64,000 nucleotides of DNA. Source: Bifidobacterium boum. GTDB lineage: Bacteria > Actinomycetota > Actinomycetes > Actinomycetales > Bifidobacteriaceae. The position numbers were made by a program, and so were the translations under genes. The DNA lies in NCBI RefSeq assembly GCF_000741535.1, contig NZ_JGYQ01000007.1:496001-560000 (forward strand), written 5' to 3'. The notes beneath the pieces were generated by a model. The model saw only the letters and a program-made list of their open reading frames with translations, made no database searches and was not told the DNA's origin. Below are positions 7,868 to 16,076 of this stretch, one piece after another (within the stretch, counting starts at the first letter, position 1; each line of letters opens with the position of its first letter).

Positions 7868-8620
7868 ATGAGCGCAACCGAGTCACAACAAGACCTGTAC
7901 GCCGGCTACGACACCGTACTCGATGACACGCAACGGCTACGCCCCAACATCTACGAGTCCAGACTGCGTCTGCTGCACAAGGCGCTGACCACCACAACGG
8001 GCGGAAAAGACACCGATCCCGGCTCAATTCTGTCCATTGGTGTGGGCAGCGGCATTTTCGAAACCCTGCTCGCCGAGCGATACGACATCCACGTGCGTCA
8101 GGCGATCGAGCCGTCACCCGCGCTCGGAGCACAGGCACGCGCGAAAGGCCTGGACATTGTCGCCACGACCGCACAGGAATTCGACTACGACCAAGCGCCC
8201 TACGACACCATCGTGTACAACGGTTCATCGTTCGGTTTCATCCCCGACGAAGAGATCATCCCCACGTTCAGGCGCAACCGCGAGGCGCTCGCGCCAAACG
8301 GACGAATCGTACTCACTGATGTGCCTGCAGAATCAGCTCTCGGCATCGTGCTACGCCTGCGGCAAGCGGCAAATCTGGATGACGAGCTGGTCAAACCGTT
8401 GCTGGAAGGCACGGCGTTCTTCAACGTAGACACGCACATTTACAAGCCGTACTGGCATGAAATCCCTTGGTATGACGATGCCTTGCGTCAAGCAGGATTC
8501 TCCAGCATCTCCCATTGGCAGACGTTGCTGGAAAACCTCCCGTATCACAACGATGAGCCACATGATCCGGTAACCGGCTACCAAAGCGGCAACTACGTCG
8601 CCATCATCGCGCAAGTGTGA
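7868..8620 (+). CDS. Class I SAM-dependent methyltransferase, substrate unknown
   Basis: This 250-residue soluble protein has the Rossmann-like methyltransferase motif I (ILSIGVGSGIFE, glycines at 58-62), an acidic residue at the end of strand 2 (E81 in AIEPSP) and a motif II/III region around YDTIVYNGSSFGF (112-124) and RIVLTDV. It fits the broad Methyltransf_11/25 group, and no family-specific substrate motif is recognised. GGAGAGAACACC precedes the ATG. It lies between metY and metK on the same strand. A role in SAM-dependent handling of a sulfur compound or in homocysteine/SAM balance is plausible from this position only. Confidence 0.8.
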   Translation: MSATESQQDLYAGYDTVLDDTQRLRPNIYESRLRLLHKALTTTTGGKDTDPGSILSIGVGSGIFETLLAERYDIHVRQAIEPSPALGAQARAKGLDIVATTAQEFDYDQAPYDTIVYNGSSFGFIPDEEIIPTFRRNREALAPNGRIVLTDVPAESALGIVLRLRQAANLDDELVKPLLEGTAFFNVDTHIYKPYWHEIPWYDDALRQAGFSSISHWQTLLENLPYHNDEPHDPVTGYQSGNYVAIIAQV

Positions 8621-8651
8621 GCCGGAAGCGACAATCTCAACAATTCAGCAT

Positions 8652-8675
8652 GGCTATGGCTACGGCTATGGCTAT
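8652..8675 (+). repeat. Four tandem GGCTAT/GGCTAC hexamers
   Basis: Four consecutive 6-nt units (three GGCTAT, one GGCTAC) sit about 100 nt upstream of metK, just after the methyltransferase gene. Such arrays can change unit number by slippage. No function is evident. Confidence 0.6.
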
Positions 8676-8778
8676 GTCAGTTTCATTACACGCGAACGCC
8701 CCGATTATCCCCCATTAACACAACAGGACTGCGACGTTCACACATCAAACCATTCACCACAACGAAAGGAACACACCC

Positions 8779-9966
8779 ATGGCACGATACTTCTCCTCAG
8801 AAGCGGTAACAGAAGGCCACCCCGATAAAGTCTGCGACATCGTCTCAGACTCCATCCTCGACGCATATCTCACCCTTGACCCGGATTCCCGCGTCGCCGT
8901 CGAAACCACCGCCAAAGACGGACTAGTCGTCGTCGAAGGCGAAGTGAGCGTCCCACGCGTTCTCGACCATGTGGCCATCGTACGTCAAGCGCTGCATGAT
9001 ATCGGCTATACGACAGCGGAATCCGGCATCGACCCGGACGGCTGCGGCATCATCAACAATATTCGCCCCCGCGTCTTCGACAATCCCCAAGGCGACTACG
9101 GCGATACCGACAAGATTGCAGATAAGGAAACCGCCTACAACACCTTCGGCGGAGACCAAGGCATCATGATCGGGTATGCGAACGATGACACGGATGCGCT
9201 GATGCCGCTGCCCGCGTACGCATCCAACCGGATTGCTGAACGACTCGCGTGGGTGCGCAAGAACGGGGTCATCCCGCAGTTGCGGCCAGATGGCAAGGTG
9301 CTCGTCACCGTGGAGTACACCGACGATCTGCGACCGGTCGCTTTCAGGCATGTGCTCATCTCGACCCAGCATTCGCCCGAAATCTCCGTTGAGGACGTGC
9401 GCCGCCAAGTGCGCGAACAGGTGCTCGACCCGGTGCTCAAGACCTTCCCGAACGTCGCCGCGGATGACATTGACGTTGTCATCAACGCGTCGCCCTTCCA
9501 CACCGGTGGCCCCAAAGCTGATTCAGGACTGACAGGCCGCAAAATCATCGTGGACACATACGGCGGGTTCGCCGCCCATGGCGGCGGCGCATTCTCCGGC
9601 AAAGATCCACGCAAACCAGACCGTTCCGCCGCATATGCGGCACGCTGGGTGGCAAAGAACATCGTCGCGGCGGGCCTTGCACGACGCGTGCAGGTCTCGC
9701 TCGGATACTTCCGTAACGTCGCAGCACCGGTCAATATCGACGTGGAAACCTACGGAACCGAAACGGTTGCGCGCGAAGCAATCCAGAAAGCCGTGGAGCA
9801 GGTGTTTGATCTGCGCCAGCTCGCCATTATCGACGAATTGAACCTCCGCCGCCCGATTTACCGGAAAACCACGGCATACGGGCACTTCGGACGGACCGGT
9901 GAGGAATTCACCTGGGAACGCACCGATAAGGCGGATGCGCTGCGAGATGCCGTGCAGGCGGAGTAG
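8779..9966 (+). CDS. metK: S-adenosylmethionine synthetase
   Basis: This 395-residue enzyme makes SAM from methionine and ATP in the cytoplasm. Diagnostic segments are EGHPDKVCD near residues 12-20, FGGDQGIMIGYA near 130-141 (family signature), SGLTGRKIIVDTYGG near 247-261 and GGGAFSGKDPRKPDRSAAY near 270-288 (second signature, phosphate loop). Length matches the family. AAAGGAACACACCC precedes the ATG. It ends the metY-methyltransferase-metK group, so SAM synthesis is physically linked to sulfide incorporation. The segment GPKADSGLTG differs slightly from the usual GPQGDAGLTG, which suggests a divergent MetK subgroup. Confidence 0.96.
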   Translation: MARYFSSEAVTEGHPDKVCDIVSDSILDAYLTLDPDSRVAVETTAKDGLVVVEGEVSVPRVLDHVAIVRQALHDIGYTTAESGIDPDGCGIINNIRPRVFDNPQGDYGDTDKIADKETAYNTFGGDQGIMIGYANDDTDALMPLPAYASNRIAERLAWVRKNGVIPQLRPDGKVLVTVEYTDDLRPVAFRHVLISTQHSPEISVEDVRRQVREQVLDPVLKTFPNVAADDIDVVINASPFHTGGPKADSGLTGRKIIVDTYGGFAAHGGGAFSGKDPRKPDRSAAYAARWVAKNIVAAGLARRVQVSLGYFRNVAAPVNIDVETYGTETVAREAIQKAVEQVFDLRQLAIIDELNLRRPIYRKTTAYGHFGRTGEEFTWERTDKADALRDAVQAE

Positions 9967-10119
9967 CTTACAGCGAGGCGGTGGGCGTGGATGTTCACAG
10001 CAATGAGCACGAACCACCATACCCGCCGCAGCTTATCCCGACAGCGCGTACACATAGGGTAGAGCTGCTGTGCGTATGTGCTCATGGCATGGTACCAGCT
10101 GTTGCAACTGCATCATGAC

Positions 10120-10164
10120 GCTCCCGGAAGGTCTGGATACTTGGGATCCGACAATTCCGGGAGC
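10120..10164 (+). terminator. Probable terminator after metK
   Basis: A 10-bp stem GCTCCCGGAA / TTCCGGGAGC (10120-10129, 10155-10164) with a 25-nt loop is followed by ATTATTTGTTC, a T-rich tail on the plus strand. Confidence 0.6.
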
Positions 10165-10888
10165 ATTATTTGTTCCGCTTGCAGTGTGCTTATCCTGAAG
10201 CAATCGTCTGTTCATTGGCCTAAGCATGGCTTGGAGTGCTCATTGACAGGTCATTGCGGTGGACTACATCGTGAATTGAAGGCCGATATCGGATTCAGAT
10301 CGAGGAGATGTGTTGTAGGGTCTGCCAATCTCAGCGCGAGAGGCATTTCATCGGCATGGATGATGCCGCTACGCTGTGATCAGTCCCATTGACGGGTTTG
10401 AATCGGGAATAGAGCGACGAAATCCAATCCAGTCCACAACGCAATACGTAACAACTGTACCGCCCGGCAGGAATTCCCGGTATACCGCCAATTTACGGCA
10501 TATCATGTATGCGCCTGAATGTTGCTGTTACCCGTTCCGAGGACTGAATCGGAAATCAGGCGTGGAAATCAGATTTGGTCCGTGCAAGACGGCGGAATCG
10601 AAGGCAAGCCCGACTGACGAAATCACCAAAACCTTGATATTCCACCGTTCCGATCGATTATGTGCGGTAATCGTTTTCCGTAATTGCTGCCACCGCGGAC
10701 TGAATCAGGAATCAGGTGCGGAAGTCCGATTTGATTCACGTGCAATACGATGCAGTCGTCTTCATGTCTGATGATGTGAAGCCCTAACGCGGGTGAAGCT
10801 ACTAAGTATCGTTGCACAATCATGCTGGATTCGATTTTCGAAATCGCGAAATTCAATACGACAGATGCGACGCAACCGGCAGAACGGC
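10165..10888. other. Non-coding stretch between metK and metB
   Basis: No gene is supported here. Base composition is more AT-rich than the flanks, and only short frames occur. It contains three degenerate copies of a roughly 50-nt repeat (listed separately) and a palindromic CGATTTTCGAAATCG near 10831-10845. It could be eroded remains of a lost gene or a repeat-derived spacer. Confidence 0.5.
10397..10748 (+). repeat. Three degenerate ~50-nt direct repeats
   Basis: Copies at 10397-10447, 10542-10590 and 10698-10748 share the pattern GACTGAATCNGGAATCAGG..GGAAATCCGATT..GTCC..GCAATAC. The last two are most alike. Start-to-start spacing is 145 and 156 nt, and the preceding TTGCTG..ACC..CCGNGGACTGAAT context is also partly shared, so the true unit may be a diverged tandem repeat of about 150 nt. 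Confidence 0.5.
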
Positions 10889-10935
10889 AATCGGCCCGTC
10901 GCATATGGTATTGCACCATATACAACGGGCCGATT
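10889..10935 (-). terminator. Two-step hairpin at the metB 3' end
   Basis: The outer stem AATCGGCCCGT / ACGGGCCGATT (10889-10899, 10925-10935) encloses an inner stem ATATGGT / ACCATAT (10903-10909, 10915-10921). It lies 37 nt past the metB stop codon. The composite structure is nearly perfect, but a long U-run is absent on the minus strand. Confidence 0.55.
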
Positions 10936-10971
10936 TAACCATCTGATCTCACAGACACCCCTCACATCCGC

Positions 10972-12189
10972 TTACCGAGCCACCTCGGCAAGCTCCGGCT
11001 TGGCAGCTTTCGCCGCGATCGCGAACGCCTGGTCAAGATCTTCGATGAGGTCGTTCACATCCTCGATGCCGATGGACAGGCGAATCAGCTCGTCGGTGAT
11101 ACCGACTTTGAGACGTTCCTCGCGCGGCAGTTCGAAATGCGTCATACGACACGGCAGCTCCGCCAGGCTCTCCACCGCGCCAAGACTGACGGCAAGCCGG
11201 AACAGATGCAGGTTGTCGAGAATGTTCGCCGGATCAATGCCTTTGACCACTTCGAAGCTGAGCACACCGCCGAAGCCCTTCAAACCTTTATCGGTGTCGC
11301 CGGGCTGGCGGCCGCCTTCGACGCCCGGGTAGTGGACGGTCGCGACGAGCGGGTTGTCAAGCAGCCAGTTCGCAATGGCGACGGCGTTGCTTTGCTGACG
11401 TTCGATACGCAGGCCAAGCGTCTGGATACCGCGTCGGACGGCATCGGATTCAGCCGGCGGAAGGATGCCTCCCAGACGGTTCTGCGCATAATACACGCGC
11501 TCGCCCAGCTTGTCGTCGCGCACGACGGCAAGTCCAGCGATGACATCCGAATGGCCGGCCAGATACTTGGTCGCCGAATGCAGGACGATATCCGCGCCCA
11601 GATCGAGCGGCTGCTGAAGATACGGGGTGACAAACGTGTTGTCCACAATCACAATCGCACCGTATTTGTGGGCGATCTGTGCGATCGCCGCAACATCGTT
11701 GACTTGCAGCAGCGGGTTCGTCAAGGTTTCGAAATACACGGCCTTGGCGGGCTCGCTGGCCCCATCCTCATCGCCGGCGACGCCGACACCGCTGATCGCC
11801 GCTTCGAGCGCCTCGTAATCATTGGTGTCCACGGGCTCGCTAATCAATCCCCAGCGGGTGAAATGCTCGTTGAACTGCGAGTAGGTGCCGCCATACACGT
11901 TGCTGCCGACGACAATGCGATCGCCGGGCTTGAAAATCGAGAGGACCGCGTGGATCGCGGCAAGTCCTGACGCGAACGCGAAACCTCGGGTGCCGTGCTC
12001 AAGCTGTGCGATCTGGCGTTCGAGGAAATCGCGGGTCGGGTTGCCGCTGCGCGCGTAATCCCAGCGGGGCATGGACTCGACCGATTCGAAAGCATACGTG
12101 GATGAGTTGTAGATTGGCGGGTTCACGGCTCCGGTCGTGTTGTCATTCACCGGAAGTCCGTGGACCAGCTGAGTGTTGAACCTCGTCAT
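10972..12189 (-). CDS. metB: Cystathionine gamma-synthase (trans-sulfuration PLP enzyme)
   Basis: This 405-residue PLP enzyme is of the Cys/Met-metabolism family. It has ARSGNPTRD (46-54), FASGLAA with phosphate-binding residues (72-78), VDNTF (182-186, D183) and the PLP lysine K208 in HSATKYLAGHSDV. The compact form and HSDV motif are usual for cystathionine gamma-synthases, which join O-acyl-homoserine and cysteine. A gamma- or beta-lyase activity in the same fold cannot be excluded. AGGGGG precedes the ATG at 12189. It is transcribed alone, toward metK, from a promoter that carries the element also found before the sulfonate-type importer. Together with metY the cell has both direct sulfhydrylation and trans-sulfuration routes. 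Confidence 0.88.
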   Translation of the reverse strand: MTRFNTQLVHGLPVNDNTTGAVNPPIYNSSTYAFESVESMPRWDYARSGNPTRDFLERQIAQLEHGTRGFAFASGLAAIHAVLSIFKPGDRIVVGSNVYGGTYSQFNEHFTRWGLISEPVDTNDYEALEAAISGVGVAGDEDGASEPAKAVYFETLTNPLLQVNDVAAIAQIAHKYGAIVIVDNTFVTPYLQQPLDLGADIVLHSATKYLAGHSDVIAGLAVVRDDKLGERVYYAQNRLGGILPPAESDAVRRGIQTLGLRIERQQSNAVAIANWLLDNPLVATVHYPGVEGGRQPGDTDKGLKGFGGVLSFEVVKGIDPANILDNLHLFRLAVSLGAVESLAELPCRMTHFELPREERLKVGITDELIRLSIGIEDVNDLIEDLDQAFAIAAKAAKPELAEVAR

Positions 12190-12337
12190 AGTGCACCCCC
12201 TAGGTAGTGTCGCAAGCGCCGCGGTCTGGCCGGGCGGATGGTTGTGAAGTTGTTGTTGCGTTGTTGATGTGTTGCTTGTGTTGTTATGTTGTTTGCCGTG
12301 TTACCGGCCGCGCGACCTTTCGGCCTCGTGTTGGTTA

Positions 12338-12395
12338 CGAACCTAATCCCGCGGCGGCGGCAGATACAAGCTGCGAGACATACGGGATACTTATA
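12338..12395 (-). promoter_or_regulatory. Shared sulfur promoter/operator element (metB copy)
   Basis: The minus strand reads TATAAGTATCCCGTATG, then TTGTAT (12364-12369), an 18-nt gap and TAGGTT (12340-12345) in ATTAGGTTCG. Block order and spacing are identical to 5975-6032. About 150 nt of leader follows before the metB start, ending in a G-poor CAA-rich tract. Confidence 0.5.
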
Positions 12396-12827
12396 TGCGG
12401 CTAACAACCGTTGCGGCGATTGGGGTTTTGCTCTTTGACGGACGGGATTCGGCGAGCGCGACACGCAGACAGTGGGCGGCGCGGAGCAAGGGGGCGGCGC
12501 TGCAGCCGAAGGACAATCGGCGACAATCGTGGACAATCGGCATCGGCGATGGCGGATCTGTTTTGGCACAGCACCCAACTACTGGCTGCGTACTGTCTGT
12601 GCATGCCCCGACATACACAATTCGTCATGCTTCGGCTCACTGGATGGCGTCATCCCCAGTGCATTCAGCGAAGGGACATATTGATGCGGTTCATCGTGTG
12701 AGCCAATCCTCACACAACGGAGGCCTGGCTAGCCCTACAGGACGATTCCAACCGCCGCACCGGTCACTGTGTGAGCGAATCCTCGCACAACGGCACCGCC
12801 CGGCGAGAAGGAAGCCACATCGAGCTC
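12396..12827. other. Intergenic region between metB and glycerate kinase
   Basis: It holds the upstream part of the metB promoter and the 3' side of the leftward glycerate kinase gene. Short frames here have no recognisable product. Its only clear structure is a pair of 25-nt hairpin repeats at 12696-12720 and 12769-12793. Confidence 0.5.
12696..12793. repeat. Two near-identical 25-nt hairpin repeats
   Basis: GTGTGAGCCAATCCTCACAC.. at 12696-12720 and the same with two substitutions at 12769-12793 (23 of 25 identical). Each has a GTGTGAG / CTCACAC-type stem. They lie directly past the glycerate kinase stop codon and may act as its 3' end. Confidence 0.65.
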
Positions 12828-14213
12828 TCACCTGTCTGCGTCCGCAACAGCGGCGAGCAGCCGCGCGACGTTTGCGGCGGTGGCGGCGAGGTTGTCAGCG
12901 GTTTCGCGGCACGCATCCGCAAGGGACTGCGGTTCGCGGATGATCGGGAACGCCGCGTCGATGCCGCACGCGTAGAGATCCGCGGATACCGATCGATCGG
13001 CACCATCCGGAACACCAGTCCCGGTAACCAAGGAATCAATGCCTCCAGCCGTATCAGGACTTCCCACAGCCGTCTGCGGCACTGCGGCGACACCGCGGGC
13101 GACTGCTCCTGCGAGCGCCACGACCACGATGCGCGGATTGGCTTGTTTGACGATTTGGGCGACACCGGACAGGGTTTTGCCGTAGGCGGTCTGCCCGTCG
13201 ATACGTCCTTCCCCGGTGATGCACACGTCCGCCGTCCGTGCCCTGTCCGCCAGTCGCGACGCTGTTGCGACAAGCTGAATGCCGGGCTCGACGGTCGCGT
13301 TCGTGAAAGCGAGCAGTCCCGCCCCGGTTCCGCCACCGGCACCCGCCCCGGCAACCGCGGCGACAGAACGCCCCAAATCACGCTCAATAACCTGCGCGAA
13401 CCGGCCGAGAGCATCATCAAGTTGCCGTACCATCACCGGGGTCGCGCCCTTTTGCGGGCCGAATACCGCGGATGCCCCGGTCGGTCCGGTCAGCGAGTTG
13501 GTGACATCGGCGGCAATGCAAAACACCGTATGCGCGAGTCGCGGATCCATGCGGGCAATGTCGATATGGTCGAGTCTAGCGAGCGCCGCGCCGCCCGGTT
13601 CCAAGTCCCGCCCGTTCGCATCAAGCAATCGGGCACCGAGCGCTTGGGCGATACCGGCGCCACCGTCGTTGGTCGCACTGCCGCCGAGCGTAACGATGAT
13701 TGTGTGCGCCCCGTCATCGAGCGCGTGCCTGATCAGCTCACCCGTACCGAACGTACTGGCGCGCAACGGGTCGCGCGTATGCTCGTCCACGTATTGCAGG
13801 CCGCTGGCACGCGCCATCTCCACCACGGCGACACGCCCGGATTCGGCGGCCATCGCGCGCGGTGCATGATCGCCACTGTGCGCGCCGCCGGCACGCAGGC
13901 CTCCGTCATGCGGGCCGCCCTCAATGCCTTGGATATCCCCGAAATTCTGCGCATCCCCGTCAGCAGGCGCATCCAACAGCCCATACTCCGCACGGACCGG
14001 CCTCATAAGCGGGTCGTGGACCATCGCGCTGCGATGCCGTCCGCCCACCGAAGCCAGCAACGCATCCAGCGTTCCCTCTCCCCCATCCGCCATCGGTGCG
14101 ATATCGCAACGCGCCGACGGGCAAGCCGACATCACCCCGCGTGCGACCGCATGACACGCCGCCACGGCATCAAGTGAGCCTTTGAACGAATCCATCGCAA
14201 TGAGAAACTTCAC
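12828..14213 (-). CDS. Glycerate 2-kinase (GlxK/GarK family)
   Basis: This 461-residue protein phosphorylates glycerate with ATP. Family marks are the N-terminal MDSFKGS (7-13), MADGGEGT (41-48), a VTLGGSATNDGGAGIAQALG-type glycine loop near 195-215 and GEGRIDGQTAYGKT near 335-348. Usual length is about 380. The excess comes from two low-complexity insertions, about residues 80-125 and 375-415, rich in Gly, Asp and Ala. The gene is divergent from an aldo/keto reductase with 89 nt between the starts. Both could handle three-carbon metabolites (glycerate, glyceraldehyde), but that pairing is inference. Confidence 0.88.
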   Translation of the reverse strand: MKFLIAMDSFKGSLDAVAACHAVARGVMSACPSARCDIAPMADGGEGTLDALLASVGGRHRSAMVHDPLMRPVRAEYGLLDAPADGDAQNFGDIQGIEGGPHDGGLRAGGAHSGDHAPRAMAAESGRVAVVEMARASGLQYVDEHTRDPLRASTFGTGELIRHALDDGAHTIIVTLGGSATNDGGAGIAQALGARLLDANGRDLEPGGAALARLDHIDIARMDPRLAHTVFCIAADVTNSLTGPTGASAVFGPQKGATPVMVRQLDDALGRFAQVIERDLGRSVAAVAGAGAGGGTGAGLLAFTNATVEPGIQLVATASRLADRARTADVCITGEGRIDGQTAYGKTLSGVAQIVKQANPRIVVVALAGAVARGVAAVPQTAVGSPDTAGGIDSLVTGTGVPDGADRSVSADLYACGIDAAFPIIREPQSLADACRETADNLAATAANVARLLAAVADADR

Positions 14214-14302
14214 GACTCAAGCCTATGATGAGGACGCAACCAGCCGCCGCACCCGCCAAACGCGACCGCCGGCGGCCACACACGCGAGCAAAGGAGCCAA
14301 CG

Positions 14303-15319
14303 ATGTCACCAATCACTCCAGACACATACACTCCATCCCCCGACCGTTACAGCACCATGCCGTATCGCCGAAGCGGCCGCAGCGGCTTGAAACTGCCCAC
14401 CATCAGCCTCGGGTTCTGGCATAATTTCGGCGATTTCTCGTCATACGACACGATGAAACAACTGTGCTTCACCGCATTCGACCACGGCATCACGCATTTC
14501 GACCTCGCCAACAACTACGGTCCGGAACCCGGCAGCGCCGAACGCAACGCCGGCAAGATCCTCCACGATTATTTCGGCGCGCATCGCGACGAACTGGTCA
14601 TCAGTACGAAAGCCGGCTTCGACATGTGGCCCGGCCCGTACGGCGACCACGGCAGCCGCAAATACCTGCTCGCCAGCCTCGACCAGAGCCTGACGCGACT
14701 CGGCCTTGACTACGTCGATATCTTCTACCACCACTGCCCCGACCCGGACACGCCGCTCGAGGAGACCATGGGCGCGCTCGCACAGGCGGTCACCAGCGGC
14801 AAGGCGCTGTACGTGGGCCTGTCGAACTATGACGGGCAACGGCTCGAAGCGGCCGCCGCGATTCTTGACGAACTGCATGTGCCGTTCATCATCGCGCAGA
14901 ACCGCTACAACATCCTTGACCGGACCGTGGAGCACAACGGCCTGCTCGAAGCCGCCAGCCGGCTGGGCAAAGGGCTCATCACCTACAGTCCGCTCGACCA
15001 AGGGCTGCTCACCGACCGCTATCTGGAGAGGATTCCCGCGGATTCGCGCGTGGCCAGGGACGGGCGCTTCCTCACCGAAGCCGACGTGGCACGTGCGCAT
15101 GATGCGATTGTCGCATTGAACACGATTGCCGCTGCGCGCGGGCAAAGTCTGGCGGATATGGCGCTCGCCTGGCTGTTGCGCAAGAGCGAAGTGACCAGCG
15201 TGCTCGTGGGCGCGTCCCGGCCCGAGCAGCTGCTTGACAGTATCGGCGCGTTGCAGGGGCCCGACTTCACGGACGATGAGCTCTCCGCCATCGACCAGAT
15301 CGCGCGGGACGGACGGTGA
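14303..15319 (+). CDS. Aldo/keto reductase, YghZ-like
   Basis: This 338-residue NADPH-dependent TIM-barrel reductase has the full AKR tetrad: D67 in HFDLAN, Y72 in NNYGP, K103 in STKAG and H143 in YHHCPDP. The YHHCPDPDTPLEETM and GKALYVGLSNY segments resemble YghZ/AKR14 proteins that reduce L-glyceraldehyde-3-phosphate and methylglyoxal. AAAGGAG lies 6 nt before the ATG at 14303, so the longer frame from 14225 is rejected. It is divergent from glycerate kinase and followed by a strong hairpin at 15378-15399. Detoxification of reactive aldehydes is the likely role; the substrate is not fixed. Confidence 0.9.
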   Translation: MSPITPDTYTPSPDRYSTMPYRRSGRSGLKLPTISLGFWHNFGDFSSYDTMKQLCFTAFDHGITHFDLANNYGPEPGSAERNAGKILHDYFGAHRDELVISTKAGFDMWPGPYGDHGSRKYLLASLDQSLTRLGLDYVDIFYHHCPDPDTPLEETMGALAQAVTSGKALYVGLSNYDGQRLEAAAAILDELHVPFIIAQNRYNILDRTVEHNGLLEAASRLGKGLITYSPLDQGLLTDRYLERIPADSRVARDGRFLTEADVARAHDAIVALNTIAAARGQSLADMALAWLLRKSEVTSVLVGASRPEQLLDSIGALQGPDFTDDELSAIDQIARDGR

Positions 15320-15373
15320 CAATACGCGTCCATGAGCGGACGTAGACGCTGAACGCGTATGTTTCGGACAAAG

Positions 15374-15480
15374 AGAGGGGCCCGGCGTGAACCGGGCCCT
15401 GAAGAAGGAGAGAAGAGAAAAGAAGGTTGAAGTTGTGGGATTCGCGGAACGAATCTCGTCGGCTTTCGCTGACATGAGAC
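15374..15480 (-). ncRNA. Candidate small RNA ending at the 15378-15399 hairpin
   Basis: On the minus strand TATACT (15481-15486) is a good -10 hexamer inside a palindrome AGTATGCGTATACT. About 100 nt later comes a GC hairpin with a U-rich tail. In between is a hairpin (GATTCG / CGAATC), then an open C/U-rich run including TTCTCCTTCTTC, complementary to Shine-Dalgarno sequences. No -35 hexamer is clear. Prediction only. Confidence 0.22.
15378..15399. terminator. Bidirectional GC-rich hairpin
   Basis: An 8-bp stem GGGCCCGG / CCGGGCCC (15378-15385, 15392-15399) has a 6-nt loop. On the minus strand it is followed by CTCTCTTTGTCC, a pyrimidine-rich tail. On the plus strand it ends the aldo/keto reductase gene and is followed by a purine-rich tract. 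Confidence 0.65.
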
Positions 15481-15659
15481 AGTATACGCATACTATCTTG
15501 AGCACAGGGATGTGATTACCTGAGAATATCCTGAATTACTTTCAGGGAACGCCCAGCATGTTGTGCAAATGCACATCAGCCGTCGCATCACGGCTGCACA
15601 CCACACCGGCCCACCGCACCATCACCGTCATGTCAACAACCGCATGCACAATAAGCGAC

Positions 15660-16019
15660 ATGAACACGTTGGGCAATATTCTCTGGCTGGTTCTCGGCGG
15701 ACTCGCACTCGCCGTAGCGTGGGCGATCGTCGGCATCGTGCTGTGCATCACCATCGTCGGCATCCCTCTGGGCATTCAAGCGTTCAAAATGGCGGGCCTG
15801 ACCCTCACCCCATTCGGTAAATCCGTGGTGTACGGCGGCGGTGTCGGATCGCTCCTTGCGAACATCATCTGGGTGGTGCTGGTCGGCATTTGGATGGCGA
15901 TTGGCTATCTGATCGCCGGCGTACTCAACTGCATCACCGTCATCGGCGTGCCGTTCGGCATCCAATCGTTCAAAATGGCGAAACTCGCGTTGTGGCCGTT
16001 CGGCGCGCAAGTCGTATGA
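15660..16019 (+). CDS. YccF-domain inner-membrane protein
   Basis: This 119-residue membrane protein has four hydrophobic segments arranged as two repeats. Each ends in a conserved block: GIPLGIQAFKMAGLTLTPFG and GVPFGIQSFKMAKLALWPFG (residues about 36-55 and 96-115). That duplicated block defines the YccF/DUF307 family, whose function is not established. The chosen ATG gives the usual MNTLGNILW start. No good ribosome binding site is visible, and an in-frame ATG at 15630 would add ten residues. It converges with the Tet-like GTPase gene. Confidence 0.8.
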   Translation: MNTLGNILWLVLGGLALAVAWAIVGIVLCITIVGIPLGIQAFKMAGLTLTPFGKSVVYGGGVGSLLANIIWVVLVGIWMAIGYLIAGVLNCITVIGVPFGIQSFKMAKLALWPFGAQVV

Positions 16020-16076
16020 CTGCGAGACACATGCTGCAGCCACCCCGCGATTCGGCTGCCCGCGAATCCACCAGTT

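Noticed and set aside
12771..14177. 468-residue open frame on the plus strand
   Set aside because: Antisense to glycerate kinase; Arg/His-rich shadow.
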